Shown: piece after piece, positions 8,762 through 17,496 of the stretch
Layout of the letters: each line of letters begins with the position of its first letter
Numbering within the stretch: the first letter of the stretch is position 1
Assembly: GCF_036226925.1 (NCBI RefSeq)
Contig: NZ_CP109031.1
Span: 4,216,001-4,280,000 of the forward strand
DNA length: 64,000 bases
Direction: 5' to 3'
Source: Streptomyces sp. NBC_00659
GTDB taxonomy: Bacteria > Actinomycetota > Actinomycetes > Streptomycetales > Streptomycetaceae
Made by a program: the position numbers and the translations under genes
Notes under the pieces: model-generated
Databases searched by the model: none
The model's input: only the letters and a program-made list of their open reading frames with translations
What the model was told of the DNA's origin: nothing

Positions 8762-8997
8762 GCGTGAACTCCGCTTCAGGTGTGGGGAGCCGAGAGTTCG
8801 CTGAGGGCGCGGGCGGTGGCAGTGTCACAGCCGCCGTGGCAGGACGGAGTGGTGCGCTTCCGGGTCCCCGAGGTTCCGCAGCGTGTGCGTCGCGTCACCG
8901 ACGGTATGGGTAAAATTTGGGCCCGCGCAAGCCACTGCCGTAATCTTCCCCTCGAAGGGGTCACGGCCCCTAGGCAGTTGGGGCGAGGGAGGAAGCC

Positions 8998-9846
8998 ATG
9001 CCGCGCAGACGGCAGCCAACCGCACGCCAGGAGCGCCTGGGCATCGAGCTGCGGAAACTGCGTGAGACCGCAGGACTCAAGGCACGTGAGGCTGCCGCGC
9101 TGGTCGGATCCGACTCCGCCCAGATCAGCCAGATGGAGTCCGGCATCGCGGGCGTGAGCGAAGAGCGGGTGCGCAGTCTCGCCGCTCACTACTCCTGTAC
9201 GGACGAGGAGTTGATCGAGGCCCTGGTCGCGATGGCGACCGACCGGACGCGTGGCTGGTGGGAGGAGTACCGAGGGCTGCTGCCCGCGCCGTTCCTGGAC
9301 CTGGCCGAGCTGGAGCACCACGCCACCTACCGGCTCGATGTGGAGTTCCTGCACGTCCCCGGCCTCTTCCAGACGGAGGACTACGCGCGCGCCGTCTTCT
9401 CGTACCGGGTACCCCGACTGCCGGACAACGAGCTGGAGTTGCGGGTCCGCCATCGAATGGAACGCAAGGCGGTCGTCACTGAATCCGCTGTCCCCTTCAA
9501 GGCCGTGATCCACGAGGCGGCCCTGCGCATCAGAGTCGGCGATCGGGCCGCCGCCCGGACTCAGCTCACACGCATTCTGGAGCTCTCCGAAGCGGACCAC
9601 GTCACGGTGCGCGTCATCCCCTTCGACCTCGACAGCTTCGCCGGAGCCACGAACGCGATGATGTACGTGGGCGGTGCCGTGCCCAAGCTGGACACCGCGG
9701 TACGCGACGCACCTCACGGAGTGGGTTTCATCGACTCCGCGCCCCAACTGGGCACCTTTCGAACGCTCTTCCATATGGTGGAGGCTGTATCGCTCGAACC
9801 CGTTCGTTCGCGCGACTTCATCCACCAGCTGGCGAAGGAACTATGA
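8998..9846 (+). CDS. XRE-family regulator with DUF5753 domain (WhiJ-like)
   Basis: A 282-residue protein. Residues 15-70 form the Cro/C1 helix-turn-helix (LGIELRKLRETAGLKAREAA then DSAQISQMESG). The rest is the DUF5753 ligand or partner domain, with landmarks HVPGLFQTEDYARA and VRHRMERKAV. It overlaps the next gene, a DUF397 protein, by 4 bp (ATGA). In S. coelicolor, WhiJ works with such small partners to repress development; the partner may relieve DNA binding (known family behaviour). GAGGGAGG precedes the ATG, and an AT-rich promoter-like patch (GGGTAAAATTTGG) lies at about 8907-8920. Confidence 0.9.
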   Translation: MPRRRQPTARQERLGIELRKLRETAGLKAREAAALVGSDSAQISQMESGIAGVSEERVRSLAAHYSCTDEELIEALVAMATDRTRGWWEEYRGLLPAPFLDLAELEHHATYRLDVEFLHVPGLFQTEDYARAVFSYRVPRLPDNELELRVRHRMERKAVVTESAVPFKAVIHEAALRIRVGDRAAARTQLTRILELSEADHVTVRVIPFDLDSFAGATNAMMYVGGAVPKLDTAVRDAPHGVGFIDSAPQLGTFRTLFHMVEAVSLEPVRSRDFIHQLAKEL

Positions 9847-10058
9847 GGCCTGCCGTGACCACTCCCGACAGCTGGCAGAAGTCGTCCTTCTCCGGAAGCG
9901 GCGACGGCAACAACTGCGTCGAGCTCGCCACCACCCCCGGCTCCGTGCACCTCCGTGAGAGCGACACCCCCGCCCTCCGTCTCTCGACCACCGCCGGTGC
10001 CGTCGCCCACTTGCTGCTCCGGATAAAGACCGGGTTCCACCAGGGCACCCCCGTGTGA
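9843..10058 (+). CDS. DUF397 small protein, partner of the upstream XRE regulator
   Basis: A 71-residue DUF397 protein with the family opening W-x-KSSFSGSGDGNNCVELA and the following V-x-LRES-x-P block. These proteins are nearly always encoded beside a DUF5753 XRE regulator, and here the genes overlap by 4 bp, so a fixed partner stoichiometry is likely. The C-terminus (LLLRIKTGFHQGTPV) departs from the usual W-x-x-F/L-x-x-x-V ending, which may mark a diverged tail. Confidence 0.85.
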   Translation: MRPAVTTPDSWQKSSFSGSGDGNNCVELATTPGSVHLRESDTPALRLSTTAGAVAHLLLRIKTGFHQGTPV

Positions 10059-10124
10059 TCAACTGCGCGCTGACGTGTACGGACGGCCTCTGGGGAGGGG
10101 CCGTGGGGCAGGGGAGAGTCAGCG

Positions 10125-11420
10125 ATGCACACCGCCGTGACGGAAACAGTTCAGCCATGCCCGCAATGCGGGGCCGAGATCCGCGGGGACGGACGGTTCA
10201 CCACGTGGTGCGCCGCCTGTGACTGGAACGTCGATCCGGAACGGCCGGAGGAGAAGCAGGGACGGCTGGCCAAGGCCCAGCGGGCCCAGGCCCGGCGGCA
10301 CGGTGAGCGGCTGCTCGCCGAGCTGGGCACCGGCGGGACCCTGCATGCCCGGTGGGACTCCTCGACAGTGCTCGCCGTCGCGGTCGCTCTCGTCGTCCAC
10401 GCCATGACCGTGGCCCTGACCGCGGGCGGGATCTGGTTCCTCGTCCGGGGATGGGGCGGGATGGGGATGATCCCGGGCGCCTTCCTCCTCGCCCTGGGAT
10501 GGTCACTGCGGCCCCGGCTGCACCGGCTGCCGGAGGACGAGCCCGTCCTGCGCCGTGCCGACGCACCCGAACTCTTCGCGCTCACCGACGAGGTCGCCCG
10601 CGTGGCCGGCACCCGCGGCGTCGACGCGATCGTCGTCGACGCCGAGATCAACGCGAGTGTGCGGAGCTACGGCATACGCGGGCGCCGGCTCCTCACGCTG
10701 GGACTGCCCCTGTGGGAAGTCCTCACACCGCAGCAGCGGATCGCCCTGCTGGGCCATGAGATGGGCCACTACGTCAACGGGGACACCCGCCACGGCCTGG
10801 TCGTCGGGACCGCCTACCGCTCGCTGATCACCTGGCACTACTACTTCGAACCGGTCGACCGTGATCCCCTCGACGACACCGGCGCGCTCACACTGATCCT
10901 CAACCTGCTCTACGTCGTGCCCCGTCTCCTCGTCCGCGGCGTGCTGACGGTCCTGGACGGGCTGACCCTGCGTGCCTCTCAGCGGGCCGAGTACCTCGCC
11001 GACCGTGTGGCCGCCCGGACGGGGTCCACGCGGGCCGCACTGGAACTCATGGACCATCTGCTGATCGCGGACTCGGCCGCCGTGACGCTGCGGCGCGAGG
11101 TCAACCGCGCCGCGCTGAACGGCCCGCGCGGCCGACGGCAGGCCGCTGACCGGACGGACGGACTGTGGGAGCTTCTCGCCGCGGACCTGGCGTCCGTTCC
11201 GGAGCACGAGCGCGAGCGGCTGCGACGGGCCGGTGCCCTGCGGGGCCACAGCGTCGACGCGACCCATCCACCGACCCATCTGCGTCACGCCTGCCTGCTG
11301 ATCGGAGAAGCCGCGCCCCCTGCCGTCGTGGCCGACGACGACCGGGAGCGGCGGATCACCGAGGAACTGTCCACCGCGCGCACGAAGGTGGCCCGCCAGA
11401 TCCTCCGCGACGGCTACTAG
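10125..11420 (+). CDS. M48-family membrane zinc metalloprotease with N-terminal zinc ribbon
   Basis: A 431-residue protein. It starts with a zinc ribbon (CPQCG at about 12-16 and CAACDW at 29-34). A membrane hairpin follows at about residues 84-130, then an M48 peptidase domain. The HExxH motif is H211-E-M-G-H215, and the third zinc ligand is expected in RAEYLADRVA. Hydrophobic stretches after the active site (LILNLLYVVPRLLVRGVL) suggest further membrane association, as in HtpX/Ste24 relatives. The role is probably quality control or processing at the membrane. It stands alone downstream of the WhiJ-like pair. Confidence 0.85.
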   Translation: MHTAVTETVQPCPQCGAEIRGDGRFTTWCAACDWNVDPERPEEKQGRLAKAQRAQARRHGERLLAELGTGGTLHARWDSSTVLAVAVALVVHAMTVALTAGGIWFLVRGWGGMGMIPGAFLLALGWSLRPRLHRLPEDEPVLRRADAPELFALTDEVARVAGTRGVDAIVVDAEINASVRSYGIRGRRLLTLGLPLWEVLTPQQRIALLGHEMGHYVNGDTRHGLVVGTAYRSLITWHYYFEPVDRDPLDDTGALTLILNLLYVVPRLLVRGVLTVLDGLTLRASQRAEYLADRVAARTGSTRAALELMDHLLIADSAAVTLRREVNRAALNGPRGRRQAADRTDGLWELLAADLASVPEHERERLRRAGALRGHSVDATHPPTHLRHACLLIGEAAPPAVVADDDRERRITEELSTARTKVARQILRDGY

Positions 11421-11524
11421 GCCGTCTCCTCCGGATCTTGCCTGACCCGCGACGCTTCCCAGCTACCGCTGGGAGGTGTCCTCGGGCACCGCGCCTCGCG
11501 GCGTATCCGAACGAGACGACCTGG

Positions 11525-12178
11525 CTAGCCGGGCCCGGTCCAGTCGAAGGTGATGTGCTTGCTGGACCGGCCTTCGCGGCTCCAGAGGAAGCCGTGGGCA
11601 TCGGCACGGTCCGCCGTCGAGCGGCCCCAGGTCGCGACCTGGCCCGGTCCGGTCTCCGCACCCGGCAGGTTGGTCGACTGGACGCGCGCGCCCTCCGGGG
11701 TCGTGGGTCCCGTGAGCGCGACCGCGCTCGCCTCGACCCGGTCCGGTACCACGGCCCGCCAGCTCGCGAGGTCGTCGGCGACCTCGATCTCGATGGGGGC
11801 GAACTCCATGCCGCGCATCTCGGCGCCCATCATGCTCACCATCTCGGCGGGCCAGCTGCCCGCCTGCCCACCGAAGATCATCTGAAGCGCCTCGCGCTGG
11901 GAATCGTCGGCGCGCTCGTCGACGAAGACCGCGGCGTACGCGTCCGTGTGCTCGGCCCAGATGTTGCCGACGAACGAGGCCACCATCAGTACGTTCAGGC
12001 CGTCCAGCCGTACGTCACCGTAGCGGCCCTCGCGGATGTGCCAGGCCAGGATGCCGTCGCAGTCGCCGTGGGTGGGCAGCTGTGCGAACGAGCAGGGGCA
12101 GGGCACGTTGCACTTGCAGGTGTCGAACCAGTCGCCCGCCGCGTGCCACCGGGGAACGGTCGCCGTCGTCTCGGACAT
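11525..12178 (-). CDS. DUF1326 cysteine-rich protein
   Basis: A 217-residue DUF1326 protein. The defining motif CKCNVPCPC is at residues 21-29 and is probably a metal site. The ATG at 12178 has an upstream GGAGGCAGGGAG ribosome site, and the frame upstream of it shows no conserved coding character. DUF1326 genes usually neighbour DUF2182 membrane-protein genes, and here a DUF2182 gene lies divergently at 12385. The molecular function is not established; metal handling is a common guess. Confidence 0.85.
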   Translation of the reverse strand: MSETTATVPRWHAAGDWFDTCKCNVPCPCSFAQLPTHGDCDGILAWHIREGRYGDVRLDGLNVLMVASFVGNIWAEHTDAYAAVFVDERADDSQREALQMIFGGQAGSWPAEMVSMMGAEMRGMEFAPIEIEVADDLASWRAVVPDRVEASAVALTGPTTPEGARVQSTNLPGAETGPGQVATWGRSTADRADAHGFLWSREGRSSKHITFDWTGPG

Positions 12179-12384
12179 CTCCCTGCCTCCTCGTGACCGT
12201 GCCGGGACGTCGGTCTCGGGAGGACGGCAGAGCCCCCGGGAGCCATCGTCGGCCCACGCCCGGGTCGTACGGTTCGTACGGGTATCCATCTCATTGTCCC
12301 ACCGCAGGGGTCACCCGGATGAGGTGTTCCCGCGTACACCCGTTCCCGCGCGCACGCGCAGGCCCGCCGTGATGTGCTGGAGGT

Positions 12385-13212
12385 GTGCGCCTCGACCGGA
12401 AGGCCCTGTCACCCCCTCTGCGTCCGGCAAATCTGCTGTCGGCCGGGCAGCTCGCGTTCGCCTGGTCCGTGATGGCGGCGCTCGCCCTCCTCGCCTGGGT
12501 GCTGGTGGTCGACCAGGCCCGTGACATGGGGGTCGAGCCGGGAACCATGGGTATGGGCGTCCCGCTGTTCCTGCTGCTGTGGCTGGTCATGATGATCGCC
12601 ATGATGTTCCCGTCGGTGGCCCCGGTGGCCCTCACCTGGGCGCGTTCCATCGGGCGCCAGTCGCCCACGAGAGTCGTGCGGGTGGCTCGTACCGCCCAGT
12701 TCGTCGGCGGGTACCTGCTGGCCTGGACGGCCTTCGGCCTGTTCGCCTACGGGCTCCTCGCCTGGACCGGGGCCCTGGTGGACGAGCACCCGGGCGCCGG
12801 GCGCTGGATCGGCGCCGGGGCCTTTCTGGTCGCCGGGCTGTACCAGTTCGGCCCGTGGAAGGACCTCTGCCTGCGGCACTGCCGGAGCCCGATGGGCCAG
12901 CTCGTGCGCTACGCGGGCTTCCGGCCCCGGGCCCGCGATCTCCGGGTCGGGGCGCACCACGGGGCGTACTGCGTGGGCTGCTGCTGGGGGCTGATGGTCG
13001 TGCTCGTCCCGCTGGGCGTCATGAACGTCCTGGCGATGGCCGCCGTGGCCGTGGTGATCTTCGTGGAGAAGCTCTGGCGGCTGGGCCCCGTCTTCGCTCA
13101 GGTCGTCGGCGCCGCCTTCCTCGTACTCGCGGTACTGAGCCTCTTCCAGCCCCGGCTGCTGCCGGGCCTGATCCCGCCGGAGTCGCCCATGACGGAGATG
13201 CTCCGCCCCTAG
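12385..13212 (+). CDS. DUF2182 predicted metal-binding integral membrane protein
   Basis: A 275-residue membrane protein with about seven hydrophobic segments. Diagnostic Cys/His/Met clusters are LCLRHC (161-166) and HHGAYCVGCCWG (191-202), plus the Met-rich helix LVMMIAMMFP (67-76), all suited to binding a soft metal such as copper. It is divergent from its usual partner DUF1326. The GTG start at 12385 lies just 3 bases after GGAG, so the true start could be slightly downstream. Its TAG stop lies within the left end of the 13206-13402 inverted-repeat element. Confidence 0.85.
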   Translation: MRLDRKALSPPLRPANLLSAGQLAFAWSVMAALALLAWVLVVDQARDMGVEPGTMGMGVPLFLLLWLVMMIAMMFPSVAPVALTWARSIGRQSPTRVVRVARTAQFVGGYLLAWTAFGLFAYGLLAWTGALVDEHPGAGRWIGAGAFLVAGLYQFGPWKDLCLRHCRSPMGQLVRYAGFRPRARDLRVGAHHGAYCVGCCWGLMVVLVPLGVMNVLAMAAVAVVIFVEKLWRLGPVFAQVVGAAFLVLAVLSLFQPRLLPGLIPPESPMTEMLRP

Positions 13213-13402
13213 GACCTGTCCGGCCGATCATGCCGCAGACGCGGGGTCTGGCACGCACACCTGCAGCGTTGTCGTCGGTTGCCGACGCTCCGCGTCGACG
13301 CCCTCCTCCGCCTTGCAGTTGCACGCACCAGACCCCGCTCACCGGTGCTGATACGGCACCGTCGCCCTCCTGTGACCTGATCGGCCGGACAGGTCCTAGG
13401 GG
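13206..13402. mobile_element. MITE-like element with 25-bp perfect inverted ends
   Basis: The segment 13206-13230 is the exact reverse complement of 13378-13402. Each end contains CTAG (13209-13212 and 13396-13399), which can be read as a target-site duplication flanking a 183-bp element that begins GACCTGTCCGGCCGATCA and ends with its complement. A nested inverted repeat (GCGGGGTCTGG at 13241-13251 against 13328-13338) lies inside. There is no transposase. CTAG duplications and such ends fit IS5-type elements, so a non-autonomous derivative is likely. Insertion at the CTAG keeps the DUF2182 stop codon intact. Confidence 0.7.
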
Positions 13403-13482
13403 TGTCGCCGAGCGCCTTCTCCCGGGCCTCCCCCGCCTTCACTTCGCGAGAGAAGTGCGGGCGACGGGGAAGGCTGAGCTGT

Positions 13483-14379
13483 ATGACCGACAAACTCACC
13501 GTCAGTGTCCTCGGCACCGGGATCATGGGGGCCGCCATGGCCCGTAACCTCGCCCGGGCCAGGCTCGGCGTCCGCGTCTGGAACCGCAGCCGCGCCAAGG
13601 CCGAGCCGCTGGCCGCCGACGGCGCGCACGTCGCGGACACCCCGGAGGAGGCCGTACGGGGCGCTGATGTCGTCCTGACCATGCTCCACGACGGCCCGGC
13701 CGCCCTCGACGTCATGCGCCGGGCGGCACCCGGGCTGCACGCGGGGGCCGTGTGGGTGCAGTCCACGACCGCCGGGACCGAGGCACTCGGCGAGCTCGCC
13801 GAGTTCGCCGGCGCGCACGGGCTCGTGTTCTTCGACGCGCCCGTCCTCGGAACCCGCGCGCCCGCCGAGGCCGGGCAGCTCACCGTGCTCGCCGCCGGTC
13901 CGAGCGCCGCCCGCGACACCGTGATCCCCGTCTTCGACGCCGTCGGCGCCCGTACCGTGTGGACCGGCGAGGACGGCTCGGCGGGCAGCGCCACCCGGCT
14001 CAAGCTCGTCGCCAACAGCTGGGTCCTCGCCGCCACGGCCGCGACCGGGGAAGTGCTCGCCCTGGCCAAGGGCCTCGGCGTGGACCCGGAGGACTTCTTC
14101 GGCCTCATCGCGGACGGCCCGCTCGATATGGGCTATCTGCGCGCCAAGGCCTCCCTCGTCCTGGAGGACCGGCTGTCCCCGGCCAGCTTCGCCGTCACGA
14201 CCGCCGAGAAGGACGCCCGCCTGATCGTGCGGGCGGGGCAGCGGCACGGCGTGCGGCTGGACGTGGCCGAGGCCGCAGCCGAGCGGTTCGGCCGCGCCGG
14301 CGCCCTCGGCCACGGGGACGAGGACATGGCCGCCGCGTACTTCGCGAGCTTCGAGGAGGGGAAGCCCCCCTCCTCGTAG
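13483..14379 (+). CDS. NAD(P)-dependent beta-hydroxyacid dehydrogenase-like protein
   Basis: A 298-residue member of the 3-hydroxyisobutyrate / 6-phosphogluconate dehydrogenase superfamily. The N-terminal Rossmann motif is VLGTGIMGAAMA (11-16 core), the substrate-side signature is FFDAPVLGT (D118), and the catalytic lysine is K174 in RLKLVANSW with N178. The cofactor arginine in VWNRSRAKA suggests NADP(H) preference. It may act on a hydroxy acid, but relatives also include imine reductases and glyoxylate reductases. The ATG at 13483 follows GGGGAAGG. Confidence 0.85.
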   Translation: MTDKLTVSVLGTGIMGAAMARNLARARLGVRVWNRSRAKAEPLAADGAHVADTPEEAVRGADVVLTMLHDGPAALDVMRRAAPGLHAGAVWVQSTTAGTEALGELAEFAGAHGLVFFDAPVLGTRAPAEAGQLTVLAAGPSAARDTVIPVFDAVGARTVWTGEDGSAGSATRLKLVANSWVLAATAATGEVLALAKGLGVDPEDFFGLIADGPLDMGYLRAKASLVLEDRLSPASFAVTTAEKDARLIVRAGQRHGVRLDVAEAAAERFGRAGALGHGDEDMAAAYFASFEEGKPPSS

Positions 14380-14421
14380 ACCCGTCGCCCCGTCAGCCTC
14401 CTCGTAGACCCGTCGCCCCGT
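14369..14421. repeat. 28-bp tandem duplication at a gene 3' end
   Basis: A 25-bp unit beginning CCTCCTCGTAGACCCGTCGC occurs at 14369-14393 and again at 14397-14421, overlapping the end of the dehydrogenase gene. Further GTAGACCCG fragments follow. It looks like replication slippage and has no evident function. Confidence 0.7.
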
Positions 14422-14451
14422 AGACCCGTAGACGCGTGGACCCCGTCCGCC

Positions 14452-15159
14452 TCAGCGGGCGTTGTCCGTGTTCCCGTGCTGTGTCTGGGCCGGGATCGGG
14501 CCCGCCCGGTCCAGCAGGCCCGTGCGGGCCGCGAGCGCCGCCGCTTCGAGGCGCGAGCCCACGCCCAGTTTCATCAGGACCCGCTGGACATGGGTGCGGG
14601 CCGTGGACGGGGCGATGCCCATACCGGCCGCGATGAGCCGGGTGTCCTCGCCGTCGGCGACCCGTACCAGGACCTCCACCTCGCGGGGCGTGAGCATCTG
14701 GAGCAGCCGCTGGCCCTCGTCGTCGGGCTGGGCGGCGGGGTTGAGCAGTTCGCTGAACGCGCCCTGGAGCAGTTGCGGGGCCACGGCCGCCTCGCCCGCC
14801 CTCGCCTTCATGATCGCGCGCTCGACACCCTCGATGCGCTCGTCATGGCGTACGTAGCCGGAGGCGCCGGCGGCGAACGCGGCGGCGATCCCCCGCGGGT
14901 TCGGCACCGGTCCGAGCACCAGGACCGCCACCTGCGGGCGCTCCCGTTTGATCCGCACCACCGGGTCGAAGATCCCCGGCTCGGCGGGCGTCGCCGTGCC
15001 CATCAGGCACACCTCGGGCGCCCGTGTGATCACCAGCTCCGCCGCCCCCGCGGCGGGCGCCGCCGCGGCGAGCACCCGGTGCCCGCGCAGCTTCAGTGCC
15101 GAGGCCAACGCCTCGGCGAGCAGTCGGTGGTCATCGACCACCATGAGCCGGACTCCCAT
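14452..15159 (-). CDS. LuxR-type response regulator with degenerate receiver
   Basis: A 235-residue protein. The receiver keeps the acidic pair (LMVVDDHRLL), but the phospho-acceptor position reads EVCLMGTATP, with Gly where Asp is expected, and the conserved Lys is replaced (ASGYVRHDE). It probably cannot be phosphorylated by the usual route. The C-terminal LuxR helix-turn-helix is intact: MLTPREVEVLVRVADGED then MGIAPSTARTHVQRVLMKLG. I chose the ATG at 15159 (MGVRLMVVDD). No kinase is adjacent. It resembles the regulator at 668-1435 in layout. Control may be by ligand or by constitutive activity. Confidence 0.85.
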   Translation of the reverse strand: MGVRLMVVDDHRLLAEALASALKLRGHRVLAAAAPAAGAAELVITRAPEVCLMGTATPAEPGIFDPVVRIKRERPQVAVLVLGPVPNPRGIAAAFAAGASGYVRHDERIEGVERAIMKARAGEAAVAPQLLQGAFSELLNPAAQPDDEGQRLLQMLTPREVEVLVRVADGEDTRLIAAGMGIAPSTARTHVQRVLMKLGVGSRLEAAALAARTGLLDRAGPIPAQTQHGNTDNAR

Positions 15160-15333
15160 CAGGCAACCCCCCAGTCCCCCCAAGCATCCCCACTGGTTCC
15201 CCGTGGATTAGGAGCCCCCCGGCTCTCCATCCCCCGGAAGCTACACGCTTGTTCGACGTCGCGCTTCCCCTACTGGAGAGAAGTGCCCCGGAATATCGAA
15301 ATCCCACCCAATAGGAAGTGATGCGGAGTACGC

Positions 15334-15369
15334 GTACGGCCCCGCCCCTGAACAGGGACGGGGCCGTAC
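15334..15369 (-). terminator. terminator downstream of the PQQ-propeller gene pair
   Basis: A strong hairpin with GTACGGCCCCG pairing CGGGGCCGTAC and an extra inner CCCTG/CAGGG pairing lies 90 bp past the stop of the 15460-17418 gene. The surrounding 15160-15459 stretch holds no recognisable gene. Confidence 0.75.
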
Positions 15370-15459
15370 ACGGTGTTTCGGCCCGGACAAATCAATCCGG
15401 AGAAACGATCACCGCATTCTTTCGAAGATGATCACTTTGCTTCACCCGAAAGGTGACGG

Positions 15460-17418
15460 TTACTTCGTTCCGAAGGCGATCGTCAGGTACGCCTTGTCCG
15501 TCGCGGAGGTCGGCTTGGACGCGTAGGTCTGGGACATGTACAGCCGTCCGTCGCCGTAGAGGATCTCGGCGTAGTCCGGGAGCATGCTCGCCTCCGCGTC
15601 GCGCGTCGACTGGGTGGCCGGGTTCTCCATCAGCTTCGTCTCCTTGAAGGAGGTTCCGTCGATGGAGACGATCTGCCCGCCCTTGTCGTACGGCGGCCGC
15701 TTGTACGCGATGAGGCTGGTGCCGTCCATGCGCAGCGGGGTGATGCTGTAGCCGTCGCCCGCGTCGGCGCGCTGGCCCGTCTGCTTACCGGTGGCCAGGT
15801 CGAACGCGACGATCTCGTTGGTCCGGCTGTAGTCGCCGGCGCCCTCGTGCTCCTCCGTCGGGACGTACAGCTTGTCGTTGCCGACGGCGAGCGACTTGCA
15901 GAACTCGATCCGGGTGATGCCGTCGCACTTGGCCGCGTACGTCTCGCCGGGTGCCGAGATCTTCGCCCGCAGCTTGCCGGTCTTGTTGTCGATGGAGAAG
16001 AAGTCCGAGATGCCGCTGCCGTCACCGGCGGTGTCGCCGACGTCGGCCGCCACGACCAGCGGGTCGGTGGAGACGACGCTGGCGTAGTCGATACCGGGCG
16101 ACATCTTGTACTCGGAGATCACCTTCCCGGACTTCGGGTCGATGGTCTGGATGTGCAGCTGGCGCGTACTGCCGTACTCGCCGCACTTGCGGACCGCGAC
16201 CAGCTTCTCGCCGCCGCCGTAGCCGGAGTCGTAGCAGCTGTCGCCCGTCTTCGGCGCCCACAGAACCTTGCCGGTGGAGATGTCGAACGCTCCGCCGCCG
16301 CCCGTGCTGCCCGCGGCGACCGTGTTCCCGCTGATCGTCACGTTGTCGAGGTTGATCGACTGGTCACCGGACTTGATCGTCCGGGTCCAGAGTTTCGCGC
16401 CCGCGTCGAGGTCGACGGCGGCGAGCTGGGTGCATCCGTGCGAGGGCTGCGTCTTGGTGGGCATGGCCGGCTCGTAGATGATCGCCGAGCGGTTGGCGTC
16501 CGTGGTGTGCCGGCTGGCCTGACACACCGGGCCGGGAAGCTTGAGCGTCCAGGTCTTGGCGCCGGTGTCCGGGTCGTAGCCGTTGATCTCGGCGTTGCCG
16601 GTCTTGGCGTACACCTTGTCGGTGAGCCAGGAGCCGGCCGTCTGCACGCTCGTGATGCCCTTGGGCACGGCCGGCGCGGGGAGCTGGAACAGCAGCGCGG
16701 AGTTGGTGTTCGCCGGCACCTTCTCCCCGCCGTTGCCGCCCTTGTCGTCGCCGCCCTTGTCGTCGCCCTTGCCGCCGGTGGTGCCGCTCGTCGCCCCGGT
16801 GTTGTGCGGGTCGTCCTTGCCGGAGCGCTGCGAGTACAGGAAACCGCCGCCGACGATCAGCGCGACGGCCACCACGGCCGCCACGATGATGAGCAGCTGG
16901 CTGTTGATCCTGCGCCCGCCGCCTGCCTGCTGGGCCTGCGGCTGCATCGGCATGGTCGGCGGCTGCGGGTAGCCGTAGCCGTACGGAGCCTGCGGCTGGC
17001 CGGGAGCGCCGTACGGGGCCTGCGGCTGGCCCGGGTAGCCGTAGCCCGGCTGGCCCGGGGGCGGCGTCTGCGGATAGCCGTACGGCTGCTGCGGAGCGGC
17101 GGGCGGGGGCGTCTGGGGATAGCCGTAGCCCGGGCCGGCGGGGGGCGGCGGGGGCGGGGTCGGCGGGCCGAATCCGCCCGCGGGCGGGTCCTGCGGAGCA
17201 CCGAAGCCCTGCGCGGGCGGGTCCTGCGGGACGCCGAAACCCTGCGCCGGCGGATCCTGCGGGGCGCCGAAACCCTGCGGGGGCGCGTCCTGTGGAGCGC
17301 CGGGACCGCCGGGCTCGGGGTCTCCGCCGCTCGGACTCTGCGGAGTGCCCGGAGCGGGTTCCTGCGGTGCGCCGAAACCCTTCGGGGGTTCGTTCGGCGG
17401 CGGGGGCGGCTGGCTCAT
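15460..17418 (-). CDS. membrane-anchored PQQ-like beta-propeller protein, Pro/Gly/Gln-rich N-terminus
   Basis: A 652-residue protein in three parts. Residues 1-170 are low-complexity, with GFGAPQDPPAQ-type and YGYPQTPPPG-type repeats. A single TM anchor is at about 173-195 (LLIIVAAVVAVALIVGGGFL). An outside domain follows in which repeated strands such as YDPDTGAKTWTLKLPG and FDLATGKQTGQ mark a PQQ-type propeller. No catalytic residues are seen; such domains usually bind partners or act as scaffolds. It is a tandem paralogue of the gene at 17497-19410 (78-bp gap, same strand). The cytoplasmic repeats may bind signalling proteins or condense. Confidence 0.8.
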   Translation of the reverse strand: MSQPPPPPNEPPKGFGAPQEPAPGTPQSPSGGDPEPGGPGAPQDAPPQGFGAPQDPPAQGFGVPQDPPAQGFGAPQDPPAGGFGPPTPPPPPPAGPGYGYPQTPPPAAPQQPYGYPQTPPPGQPGYGYPGQPQAPYGAPGQPQAPYGYGYPQPPTMPMQPQAQQAGGGRRINSQLLIIVAAVVAVALIVGGGFLYSQRSGKDDPHNTGATSGTTGGKGDDKGGDDKGGNGGEKVPANTNSALLFQLPAPAVPKGITSVQTAGSWLTDKVYAKTGNAEINGYDPDTGAKTWTLKLPGPVCQASRHTTDANRSAIIYEPAMPTKTQPSHGCTQLAAVDLDAGAKLWTRTIKSGDQSINLDNVTISGNTVAAGSTGGGGAFDISTGKVLWAPKTGDSCYDSGYGGGEKLVAVRKCGEYGSTRQLHIQTIDPKSGKVISEYKMSPGIDYASVVSTDPLVVAADVGDTAGDGSGISDFFSIDNKTGKLRAKISAPGETYAAKCDGITRIEFCKSLAVGNDKLYVPTEEHEGAGDYSRTNEIVAFDLATGKQTGQRADAGDGYSITPLRMDGTSLIAYKRPPYDKGGQIVSIDGTSFKETKLMENPATQSTRDAEASMLPDYAEILYGDGRLYMSQTYASKPTSATDKAYLTIAFGTK

Positions 17419-17496
17419 GACGTGATTACCTCGGAATGCGTCGGGACGGCGGGCCTGTGCGCGCGTACGGGCGCGACGGAACGGGCAGGGGCGTGA

